Positions 9,356-18,357 of a stretch of 64,000 nucleotides of DNA are shown here, one piece after another. Source of the stretch: Closterium sp. Naga37s-1 (taxonomy: Eukaryota > Streptophyta > Zygnematophyceae > Desmidiales > Closteriaceae); contig CANJKZ010000774.1 in assembly GCA_947471745.1 (NCBI GenBank), positions 248,001 through 312,000 of the forward strand, read 5' to 3'. Made by a program: the position numbers and the translations under genes. A model generated the notes under the pieces. That model was given only the letters and a program-made list of their open reading frames with translations, ran no database searches and was not told the DNA's origin. The first letter of the stretch is position 1, and every line of letters starts with the position of its first letter.

Positions 9356-11118
9356 ACTACACCGCTAGTCTTGTTTCTGAGTCTGGGTCTGAATGTCCTC
9401 CGTCCGTCGGGGATGAGTGTGCTCTTGGTACGGACGTTCTTGACGACAGGCAGGAGGACATTGAGTGTTTTGCAGCTGCTGTACCTTATCTTGTGGCCAT
9501 GCTGATTTCACCTGAGGGAGATCCTGATGCACCAGACATCCCGACCCTACGCTCTTACGCAGAGGCGATTACGGGTCCCTACTCCTCTCAGTGGCAGACA
9601 GCCATGGACGCAGAGATGGCATCCTGGAAGTCTACAGGCACTTACGTCGACGCAGTTCCCCCTCCAGGGGCGAACATAGTCGATGGCATGTAGATTTTCA
9701 GGGTGAAGCGGCCGCCGGGTTCTCCGCCTTCCTTCAAGGCTCGTTACGTTGCACGAGGCTTCAGTCAGCGGCAGGGAGTTGACTTCTTCCAGACCTTCTC
9801 CCCTACTCCGAAGATGACTACTATTCGGGTACTGCTGCACGTCGCCGCTCAGCGTGACTACGAGCTTCACTCTCTTGACTTCAGTACAGCTTTCTTGCAG
9901 GGCAGCCTGCACGAGGAGATCTGGCTATGCCGCCCACCTGGCTTCACTGGTTCGTTTCTTGCAGGTACCCAGTGGAGCCTCAATCGGCCAGTCTACGGTC
10001 ACCGTCAGGCGCCTCGCGAGTGGCACGACACACTGAGGACTACACTTGTGGCACTTGGGTTTGCTCCTTCGACTGCTGACCCGTCGCTGTTTCTACGCAC
10101 CGACACGTCACTTCCACCGTTCTACGTCCACGTGTACGTCGACGACTTCGTCTTTGCCCCTGCTGACACTGAGGCACTGGCCCTTGTGAAGTCGGAGCTG
10201 CAGAAGAAACACACCTGCACTGACCTGGGTGAGCTGCGCAGCTATCTTGGCTTGCAGATCACCCGGGACAGAGCACTGCACACCATCACCCTAACTTAGT
10301 CACACATGGTGCACCAGGTCCTTCAGCGCTTCGGCTTCCGGAACTCCTCGCCACAGTCCACTCCTCTGCCTACCGGTCACTCGCTCTCAGCTCCACCTTC
10401 GGACGAGTCCGTAGAGCCGAGTGGCCCGTATCTAGAGCTTGTGGGCTGCCTCATGTACTTGATGACCTGCACTCGACCTGACCTTGCCTACCCTCTTAGC
10501 ATCCTGGCACGCTACGTTGCGCCAGGGAAATGCCGACCAGAGCACTAGGAGGCCGCTAAGAGGGTGTTGCGCTACTTGTGCAGTACATCGGGCATGGGGC
10601 TCGTACTTGGAGGACGGGGTCCAGTTGTCCTCACTGGACACGCAGACGCTTCTTGGGTTGACGACTTGGCTACTCAGCGGTCGTCACAGGGTTACACTTT
10701 CAGCCTTGGCTCTGGCTCTGTTTCTTGGCGGTCTACCCACTCGTCTTCTGTTCTCAGTTCTAGTTGTGAGGCTGAGATCTACGCAGGTGCCATGGTTGCA
10801 CAGGAGTTACGCTGGCTCACCTACCTGCTGACCGACTTGGGAGAGCGGCCTTGTTCTTCTCCAGTTCTGTACGTAGACAACAAGGCCATGATTGCCTTGT
10901 GTCAGGAGAACAGATTGGAGCACAGAACAAAGGACATTGCTCTGCGTTACTTCCTTGCTCGAGAGTTGCAGCAGCGTGGTCAGCTTCGTCTTGCTTACGT
11001 GGCCACTAGGGCCAACACTGCTGATATATTCACCAAGGCACTTCGGTCTTGTGATCATCAACGTTTCTGTACTGTTTTAGGCCTTGTGCCTACTTTGCCT
11101 CACTTGCTCACTGCGTGA
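9356..11118 (+). pseudogene. CopA1 reverse transcriptase and RNase H, four domains' worth of sequence with three stops
   Basis: The RT begins near 9,490 (EGDPDAPDIPTLRSYAEA). Recognisable RT blocks are KARYVARGFSQRQG, LHSLDFSTAFLQGSLHEEIW and the catalytic YVDD near 10,135-10,150. RNase H follows with GHADASW (about 10,640), SCEAEIYAGAM (about 10,765) and LYVDNKAMIAL (about 10,870), ending at 11118. TAG stops lie at 9691-9693 (Trp in sister copies), 10297-10299 (Gln in sisters) and 10546-10548. Two of the three fit C-to-T or G-to-A decay. All catalytic motifs remain visible but no uninterrupted polyprotein exists. Confidence 0.88.
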
Positions 11119-11313
11119 CTTTGCTTGTACTTTGAACTATATATATATACCTACATGCTTACACTAGCTAGGGTATGATTACTGTACTGTTTGTTCTCTT
11201 TTATATAACTCTGCATGTGAGCTGGCCTTGTGGCCTTCGCTTGTGCTCGGAATGTGTGGTGACTTGTGGATCATGTGGATCATGTGGATCACCCTGTGCT
11301 GGTCACTGGCAAG
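11119..11313 (+). other. CopA1 3' untranslated remnant
   Basis: No coding capacity. It resembles, in the opposite orientation, the 3' leaders of C1 and F1 (CATGTGAGCTGGCCTTGTGG-like segment at 11213-11232). It contains a TATATATATA run near 11142 and a short triplicated GTGGATCAT unit near 11271-11291. The expected polypurine hairpin of the family is missing, because the sequence is cut at about 11313 by the next LTR. Confidence 0.6.
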
Positions 11314-11445
11314 TGTCAGAAGAACGAACGAGAATGAATGAGCTATGAAAGAGTTGGGAAAATGTACTAACATTAATTGGGTTGTACCCCTTATGGGCTA
11401 CCCCACTATAGCCCACACAAATGTAAGCACTATAACAATCTGACA
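11314..11445 (-). repeat. CopA2 3' LTR (short A-type LTR)
   Basis: 132 bp, plus strand TGTCAGAAG...ATCTGACA; in element orientation it starts TGTCAGATTGTTATAGTGC. It shares the core GTGGGGTAGCCC followed by GGGGTACAACCC with the A4, A6, C1 and F1 LTRs. In other family members the polypurine hairpin touches the LTR; here about 96 bp of unrelated GC-rich sequence (11446-11541) lies between, so an alternative is that this is an unrelated solo LTR. Confidence 0.7.
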
Positions 11446-11972
11446 CTGTAGGCTGGGGCGGTGGGATGGTAGCGCGGGGGAGGGGGAGATGAAGAGGCGC
11501 GGAGGCGTCTAGGGCAAGGCGAGGGTTGTCGCTACGGACGGCACCCCCGTAGGCAAAGTGGGGGAGAACAAGTGCTCACAAGACCATTCAAGAAAGCAAA
11601 GCAAGCTCAGGGTGGATCACAAGGTCACGACACAGTCCAAGAACAAGCAAAGGGCCACAAGGCCAGTTTACAAGAAGAGTGATATAAAAGAGAACAAACA
11701 ATTCAGTGATCATACCCTAGCATGTGTAAAGCAACTTTTCTGGCACACCCCCATAGGCAAGGTGGGGGAGAACAAGTGGTCACAAGACCAGTTAAGAAAA
11801 GCTAAGCAAGCTCAGGGTGGATCACAAAGTCACCACACAGTCCGAGCACAAGCAAAGGGCCACAAGGCCAGTTCACATGCAGAGTTATGTATAAGAGAAC
11901 AAACAATACAGTGATCATACCCTAGCAAGTGCAAGCATGCAGGCATATATAAAGATCACAGTACAAGCAGAG
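11446..11972 (-). repeat. CopA2 3' leader with tandem duplication containing the polypurine hairpin
   Basis: Two diverged copies, 11542-11745 and about 11746-11950, each start with CACCCCC(G/A)TAGGCAA and GTGGGGGAGAAC and continue through AAGCTCAGGGTGGATCAC. In C1 and F1 this block occurs once, immediately beside the LTR. The period is about 204 bp. The preceding 11446-11541 is GC-rich and matches nothing else in the window that I can see. The polypurine part, GGGGGTG on the minus strand, can pair with the CCCCC block of the same unit. Confidence 0.7.
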
Positions 11973-13526
11973 TCAAGCAGAAAGCAAGTGAGGAAAAGTA
12001 GGCACAAGGCCTAACACAGTAGAAAAGCGTTGATGATCACCAGACGGAAGTGCCTTGGTGAATATATCAGCAGTGTTGGCCCTAGTGGCCACGTACGCAA
12101 GATGAAGCTGGCCACGCTGCTGCAACTCTCGAGCAACAAAGTATCACAGAGCGATGTGCTTCGTTCTGTGCTCCAGTCTGTGCTCTTGACACAAGGAAAT
12201 CATGGCCTTGTTGTCTACATACAGAACTGGAGGCGAACGAGGCTGCTCTCCCAAGTTAGTCAGTAGGTAGGTGAGCCAGCGTAGCTCCTGTGCAGCCATG
12301 GCCCCAGCGTAGATCTCAGCCTCACAACTAGAGCTGAGAACCGAAGACAAGCAGGTAGACCGCCAGGAAACAGAGCCGGAACCAAGGTTGAAGGTGTAAC
12401 CCTGTGACGACCGCTGCGTAGCTGAGTCGTCACCCAAGAAGCGTCTGCGTCACCAATGAGGACAACTGGACCCCGTCCTCCAAGCAAGGGCCCCATGCCC
12501 GACGTACTGCACAAGTAACGCAATACCCTCTTTGCAGCATCCCAGTGCACCTTTCAGTGCCTACCGGGAGCCACGTAGCGAGCCAGAAGGCCGAGAGGGT
12601 ACGCGAGGTCAGGTCGTGTGCACGTCATCAGGTACATGAGGCAACCCACAAGCTGGTACATGAGGCAACCCACAACCCGGAGTCTCCACTGGGTACCTGC
12701 AGGAAACGACCCAGTGAAGCCTGGTGGGCGACGCAGCCAGATCTCCTCGTGCAGGCTGCCCTGCATTAAAGTTGTGATGAAGTCCAGAGAGTGCAACTCG
12801 TAGTCACGCTGAGCAGCGACGTGCAGCAACACCCAAAGAGTAGTCATCTTCGGGGTGGGGGAGAAGGTCTGGAAGAAGTCAACCCCCTATCGCTGTCTGA
12901 AGCCTCGAGCAATGTAACGCGCCTTGAAGGCAAGCGGAGAACCCGGCGGCCGCTTCACCCTGAAAATCCACATGCCATCGACTATATTCGCCCCAGGAGG
13001 AGGAACCTCATCGACGTAGGTGCCTGTGGACTTCTTGGATGCCATCTCGGCATCCATGGGTGCCTGCCACTGAGAGGAGTAAGGACCCATAATCGCCTCT
13101 GTGTAAGAGCGTGGGGTCGGGATGTCTGGTGCATTCGGGTCTCCCTCAGGGGCAAGCAGCATGGAAGCGAAACGAGGTACAGCAGCTGCAAGACCCGCAA
13201 AGTCCTTCTGTCTGTCCTCAAGGACATCCATGCCAAGAGCACACTCATCCTCGACGGACGGAGGACTGGCAGACGAAGACTCAGCAACAAGAGCAGTGGC
13301 GTAGTCCAGACGACAGGCAACAGCAAAGTCAAGCAGCTCAGCAACGAGGGCAGACGCAGCAGCACACTCAAAGGAAGGGTCAGTGACAGCAGTGGCGAGG
13401 AGATGAGAGACAGTGGGACTGGCAGCACGAGCGCGGTCAGACTCAGGGTCATAGACGGCAGGAAGAGAGGACTCAGGAGGAGGCGGCAGAGGAACGCGCA
13501 GTGGAACAGAGGAAAGACGAAGTGCC
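11973..13526 (-). pseudogene. CopA2 RNase H and internally deleted RT
   Basis: RNase H reads from the stop TCA (11973-11975, minus TGA) through LYVDNKAM and SSCEAEIYAGAM to the region near 12,450. The RT N-terminal half (12,560-13,250) has KARYIARGF and LHSLDF. Between FPAGTQW (about 12,700) and VGCLMYLMTC (about 12,620) the RT middle, including YVDD, is missing, and VGCLMY is present twice. The deleted stretch is about 0.6 kb judged against C1. The frame is broken in several places. The reading up to 13,526 carries the Ser/Ala-rich approach region. Confidence 0.8.
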
Positions 13527-13531
13527 ATAGC

Positions 13532-13672
13532 TGTTAGAATGTGAGCGAATGAATGAAACAGAGAAGAGGGGTTTCACTAGCAAGCAGTTGAGTACATATA
13601 GCAAACCCTATATTGGGCTGTACTCACTATTGAGTACCCCACTGCAGGCTAGACAAACATAACATCCTGACA
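13532..13672 (-). mobile_element. Solo LTR (S1) inserted in CopA2
   Basis: A 141-bp sequence, plus strand TGTTAGAATG...ATCCTGACA, interrupts A2 between CCATAG and TGTGCGTGCC. Flanks are ATAGC (13527-13531) and ATAGT (13673-13677), a 5-bp duplication with one mismatch. It carries the short-LTR core in minus orientation (GTACCCCACTG then AGGCTAGACA), closest in ends to the F1 LTR, but no internal element sequence. A solo LTR left by LTR-LTR recombination is the simplest reading. Confidence 0.75.
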
Positions 13673-14660
13673 ATAGTGTGCGTGCCGGGGATAGGAGGAG
13701 GACGCGAATGAGGAACGCGACGAGTAGTGCAAACAGGCGAGTCAGGACGAGACGCAGGACCACGACGCTCTGTAAGACCACCGGTCTGCTCAGTGTAAGG
13801 AGAAGGAGCAGGGAGTGGGGAGGCTGGTTGTAACCGCGGCTGAAACTTGTCAGGCGGTGGACACAGAAGGGGAGGAGTAAGGCTAGTACAAGACGGGACA
13901 CCAAGAACCTGCTGAAGCAGGGGAACAAAGTACGGTCGCGGCCACACAGTGCCTCCAGGGTCAACAGCGCCAGCTCCTCTAGCTCCAGCGCCTCCCGCGC
14001 CAGTGCCTCCAACTCCAGTGCCTCCAACAGCAGTGCCACCAGCTCCAGCTCCTCTAGCTCCAGCTCCTCTAGCTCTAGCGCCACCAGCGCTAGAGCCTCC
14101 AGCTCCAGCAGCTCCAGGCTCTGTAGGGTCTCCAGCTCCAGCTCCACCAACACCACCAGTCCTTGCAGCTCCATTACCCCTGGTACGAGCACCTCCAGGA
14201 CCAGTAGCCGTAGTACGTCCAGTACCACCAGCTCCAGTAGTAACTCCAGCACCTCCAGCTCCAGCGGCTCCAGCGCCTCCAGCTCCGGTAGCTCCACTCC
14301 GAAGGCGTGTGCGCCGAACGAGCCACTCACGCAGCTGCTGCAGAGACAGTCTCGGCGAAGCACCAGTAGGACCTCTAGACGAAGCAGTACCCTGAGGCTC
14401 AGCACCCCCAGGCTCAATACCCTCAGGCTCTGCACCCCCAGGCTCCACACCCGCAGGCTCAGCACCCCTAGGCTCCTCACCCCCAGGCTCAGCACCCCCA
14501 GACCCAGCACCCTCAGACTCCGCAACCCTCGGCTCCGCACCCCCAGACGCAGCACCCCCAGACACAGCACCTCGAGCAGCACCTGAGCCGACAGCTACCT
14601 CAACAGGCGCAGTACTAGGGAGAGGGTCTATCTGAGACACACCTGAGGGAGCAGTACCCT
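13673..14660 (-). pseudogene. CopA2 integrase-RT linker
   Basis: Minus-strand low-complexity linker. The left part encodes the RPYFVPLLQQVLG segment and a Gly/Ala/Thr-rich run (about 13,960-14,290). At about 14,307-14,330 comes LQQLREWLVRRTRLRSGA, the conserved LREW motif. The part at about 14,395-14,570 is a decayed GGAEP-type pentapeptide repeat (AEPGGAEPRGAEPAG-like). Reading frames before and after differ, with a shift in the G-rich run near 14,660-14,675. Confidence 0.7.
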
Positions 14661-14675
14661 GGGGGGGGAGGGGGT

Positions 14676-16217
14676 CTACCGGAGGAACTGGAGGAAGGAA
14701 GAGCGGCGGGGGCGGGGGAGGGCTGAGCGGTAGGGGAAGAGACAGTAAAAGGGAATCGACTCGTCAAACGTGACGTCCTGAGAGGGGAAGACACGGCGCG
14801 AGGTGGGGTGGTAAAATTGCCAGCCAAGTGCCTCAGGGGTAAAGCCAAGGAAGACGCAGGGAATAGCGCGGGCAGAGAGCTTGTCCGCGGACGTATCGCG
14901 AACAAAGGCACGAGAACCTCGGACCCGGAACACCGACGCATCGCCAACTTTCCTCGTCCATCGCAGAGTAGGCGAGGTCTCCGGGAAGGACACACGGGGC
15001 CAGAGGTTGAGCTGATGCGCAGCATACCGGACCGCAAACGGCCACAAAAAATGGGGAGCAACCGCATGGATCATGGAGGTACGAGCGACCTCCATGACTA
15101 AGCCAATGCGGCGCTCAGCAATCCCATTTTGCTGCGGTGAGGCCGGAATCATGAACCACTGGAGGATGCCCTCCCAACAACAAAAGTCCCGCAAGAGGTC
15201 AGAGGAGAACTCACCACCTTTGTCAGAGTGCAGACGCAGGACAGGAAGGTCCGCACGGAACCGCTCGCGGAGCTGGAGATGGACTGCGCGGATCCAAGGG
15301 ATCAAGACATCAACGACTTGACCCTTGCTGCACAAGGGGAAGACCGTGGTGTACCGCGTGTAGTCTTCAAAATCCAGCAGAAAGTAGCGCTCGCGGCCCT
15401 GTCCACTGACGCGGGCTGGGCCCCACACGTCCATGTGGAGAGTCTGCAGGGGAGCAGTCGTCGGGGGAAACGAGGAGGAGTGAGGAGCGGCGCGCTGCCG
15501 CCCCTTGACGCAAGGAAGGCAGGGCGGAGCAGGGGAGGGCGGGAGGGGAGGCAGAGACCTGGGAAGACCAAAGACAAGGAGGCAGGAGTGCATGCCATGC
15601 AGGCGTGGCAGAGAGGGGTGACCAAGGCGGTGGTGCCAGAGGAGAGTCTGGTGCGACAGGAGGCGACACGAGCAAGGGGGTGCTACCGGACCTGACGCGG
15701 ACACTTGGGCAGACGCAGCTACCTGAGGAGGCTCGGTAGCCAGTGTGTACAGACTCGACCCAGGTCGACGTGTGAACGTGGCCAGGTGAAGACCCGTCCG
15801 TATACATGTGCAGATTGACACACGCTGACCCCCAGGAGTGGTGGTAGTGACCATCGAATCCTGGAGAGCCGCAGTACTCACCAAGTTTGTAGAGAATGAG
15901 GGGAGGTGAAGACCTAACAGTGAGCCGGACGGAACCGCTGGACAGTTGAGAACAGTTGAGGAACTGGCAACGACCGGGCCCCCAGAGGGATGAGCCTGTC
16001 GGACCGGGACCGGTGCAGGGCGAGGAGTGAGGGTGGTGCTGTCACGAAAGAAACAGCGTGAGGCACCTGAGTCTAGGGTGAAAGTGTGCAAGGCCTCAGC
16101 AGGCGCAGTACCAGGGAGAGAAGACTCACTAGCACCTAGAGCAGCAGCCTCTATACCTGGGTCAGGCGGCACACACCGGTAACAGTCACCCCCAGCACTA
16201 GCAGACATAGCATACAT
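14676..16217 (-). pseudogene. CopA2 protease and integrase segment, still open
   Basis: A 513-codon open stretch from MYAMSASAGGDCYRC (16,217) downwards. It holds the protease active site LDSGASRCFF (about 16,055-16,080), the integrase HHCC region HRLGHPSLPRLHGM with LPCVKGRQ (15,500-15,650), the catalytic segments HMDVWGPARV (about 15,430), HSDKGGEFSS (about 15,215) and QQNGIAERR (about 15,120), and the SQDVTFDES end near 14,770. The motif Asp-Lys-Gly replaces Asp-Arg-Gly, which should be tolerated. The open frame is a fragment of a broken polyprotein, so it is listed as a pseudogene. Confidence 0.83.
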
Positions 16218-16530
16218 AGCAGAAAGGGTAACGTCCTAGTCTAGAGCAAAGACATCGACACCCTGTCTAATCAGCTCTAGCCAGAGGGGAAGCTCAGCCA
16301 CGTCGCCAAACTCTGCATGCCAGGTGTCGCTCAGAAAGGAGAAGCAGCAGGACTGTGTGTGACCAACTGTCCCGCAAGTCTGACCAGCCCGATCACCTGT
16401 GCGAATGACGTACGGGCAGCGAGCACTACTCCGAGACGTCCCACGCTGTTCGTACCACTCACGAAATTGCTAAGGTGTAAGGGTCTCGCTCGGACTCCGC
16501 TGCAGCTGCCCAAGCCACCGCAACCCAAGT
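16218..16530 (-). pseudogene. CopA2 gag C-terminal finger region, truncated
   Basis: Minus-strand match to the A4 region 49,860-50,150: CPYVIRTGDRAGQTC, then CGQLVTHSP-like sequence, the C-terminal half of the long-loop zinc finger being shifted in frame. Upstream, the LREWY segment is altered (QQFREWYEQ). At about 16,525-16,535 the match ends at GCCACCGC and sequence from the RT of another copy begins. A stop precedes the protease Met (CTAG at about 16,238). Confidence 0.65.
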
Positions 16531-16862
16531 CGTCAGCTCCGACTGCTCAGTGTCAGCAGTGGCAAAGACCAAGTCGTCGACGTACACGAGGACGTAGAAC
16601 GGTGGCAGCGAAGTGTCGGTGCTTCGGAACAGTGACGGGTCAGCAGTCGAAGGAGCAAACCCGAGTGTCGCAAGTGTAGTCCTCAGTGTGTCGTGCCACT
16701 CGCGAGGCGCCTCGCGGAGACCGTAGACTGGCCGCCTGAGGCTCCACTGGGTACCTGCAGGAAACGACCCAGTGAAGCCAGGTGGGTGGCGCAGCCAGAT
16801 CTACTCGTGCAGGCTGCCCTGCAAAAAAGCTGTGCTGAAGTCAAGAGAGTGAAGATCGTAGT
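16531..16862 (-). pseudogene. CopA5 fragment: RT palm with YVDD
   Basis: Minus-strand RT of the A family: FYVLVYVDDLVFATAD (about 16,555-16,600), SLFRSTDTSLPPF, REWHDTLRTTLATLGF and the LRRPPGFTGSF block (about 16,755-16,800). It ends at the CopB2 insertion and continues beyond it at 23,270. The left boundary against CopA2 is abrupt, with a small deletion just after the YVDD block. It carries exactly the RT part that CopA2 lacks, but the two are in tandem and not in one frame. Confidence 0.8.
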
Positions 16863-17725
16863 TGTTAGAGACTAAGGTCGGAGTCTATGAAGATTAAGGG
16901 CCGAAATATCTTAAAATCGTCAACTATAATTCTGGACAGAAAAGTTGTCGTCACAAGAAACGTCGTCGACGGAAGGTCCACTGTTCGAATTCTCTCAAAC
17001 TCGATTATGTTGTAGCCCTTGACCGTGGCTATCTTTCCCAATTTCAATAATATCAAAATATGGATTATAGCTTGAGTTATGAATTTCGGCGCACTAGGGG
17101 GTATGCTGCCATAGAAAACTTAACTCAATCACAAAGTTGTCTCACAAGTTCACACAAGAAAGTTGGAGTAGCAATTGAACCAGGTAGGAGGGGATGAGGA
17201 GGAAGAAAGGGAAGGTCCCAAGGGAGTCCCCAACCAAGGAAACCCCATACCACACAATTCCCCTCTCTATAGGCACCCCAACTTTGACATTTGTCACTTT
17301 CCCAACTCATGCCATCCACCTCACCCAACTTGGCCACACTTGCCAACCTGGTTTGGCTTCTTCCAACCACTTGGCATCATCTACAGTGATGGTGACGAAT
17401 TGTTAACCCCCAAAAGTCTGTACCCCATACTGAGTCAACCCGCAAATTCCCATAGTCGCTGCATCACAATAAAAAACTTCAAACGATCATATGTTTTTTG
17501 TTCTTGCTTCGATCGCGATGATTCTTGGTTCGTCGGAAAGCTCTTGAGCAGAGAAGTCACTTCAGATATCTGCCCAAGCCAAATAACATTCACACACACA
17601 CACACACACTCAGAAAATCCAGACCTCACCAAACATAGATTCTTGCACACACACCACGCATGCAATGCACGAACATATGATGGGAGGCAGACAGACGTGA
17701 ATGCAAATGATAGCATCACATAACA
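16863..17725 (-). repeat. CopB2 3' LTR with adjoining polypurine tract
   Basis: 863 bp, plus strand TGTTAGAGAC...CACATAACA. It includes a CA dinucleotide run near 17,591-17,610. The polypurine tract, minus CCAGAGGGGGAGTT, follows at 17726-17740. Confidence 0.92.
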
Positions 17726-17779
17726 AACTCCCCCTCTGGCTGCCTACCATCATCCCACATGCCATAGATCAAGCATGCA

Positions 17780-18357
17780 CCCTCAATGCACACTCATTCC
17801 AGCAAGCTTCATCCCCTTCCAATGCTCATTTTCAGCCAGGCGCTTGGTGAGAATGTCTGCCGCCTGCTGCTGGGTCTTCACTATCTCCAACCGCACTTCC
17901 TTGTCCGAGCCTCCTCACCCAGTGCCACTTGGGCCTGATATGCTTTGTCAGCCCATGAAGACATGCATTCTTGGCCAGCTTCACAGCCGACTCATTGTCA
18001 CAGAACATCATAGTCGGCTCCCTCTGACAAACACCAATCTCCTCCAACAAACGCGTCAGCCACACCACCTCCTTCACCCCATGATGAAGGGCCATGTACT
18101 CGGTCTCACACGAGGACAGCCCCACCTGGTTCTGCTTCTTGCTGCGCCAGCTCACTGCACCACCTCCAAACAAGCACACATAGCCTCCAATGCTGGTGCC
18201 ATCCGCCTTCACAGAGTTGAAGCTAGCGTCGGTGTAGCAAGTCAAGAGCATCTCCCCCTTGCCCAAATCAGCAGCACCCCGTTGCTGCCTTTGCCTCACA
18301 GCACTGTACTCCAAACCCACAGATGTTGTAGCACTCACATAGCAGACCAACCTCTTG
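17780..18357 (-). pseudogene. CopB2 RNase H, frame-shifted
   Basis: RNase H with TCYTDASFNS, SSCETEYMALHHG and MFCDNESAVKLAKN, matching CopB1 1,455-2,030. It lies out of frame with the RT: relative to CopB1 a 20-nt block (GCCGCTTCTAGCTGCTCATG on the plus strand of B1) is missing at about 18,357. A further 2-nt deletion near 17,907 shifts the last 40 or so codons. The final residues would therefore be wrong in any translated product. Confidence 0.85.

Larger units (their letters stand above)
1..11313 (+). mobile_element. CopA1: degenerate short-LTR Ty1/copia element, 5' end outside window, split by CopB1
   Basis: A plus-strand copia element with domain order protease, integrase, linker, reverse transcriptase, RNase H, which defines Ty1/copia. 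It enters the window inside the protease and is interrupted at 542-6972 by CopB1; the two flanks rejoin cleanly across the 5-bp duplication CTGCC (537-541 and 6973-6977). Coding is broken by several stops and a frameshift, so it is not autonomous. Its 3' untranslated part ends at about 11313 against a minus-oriented LTR that I assign to A2; its own polypurine tract and 3' LTR are not recognisable next to it. Confidence 0.85.
11314..16530 (-). mobile_element. CopA2: defective short-LTR copia, 3' part to gag finger
   Basis: Minus-strand A-family copy lying against CopA1 in the opposite orientation. From left to right it has 3' LTR, duplicated 3' leader, RNase H, a deleted RT, a solo-LTR insertion, linker, integrase, protease and zinc-finger region. 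At about 16,530 it abuts RT sequence of another minus copy (A5) instead of its own gag core, leader and 5' LTR. I could not find a target duplication for it. It cannot be autonomous: it lacks the RT catalytic motif and the 5' end. Confidence 0.8.

Noticed and set aside
11314..11445. Reading this LTR as the 3' LTR of CopA1
   Set aside because: Its orientation is minus (TATA end on the right), opposite to CopA1; it fits A2 better, though a solo LTR remains possible.
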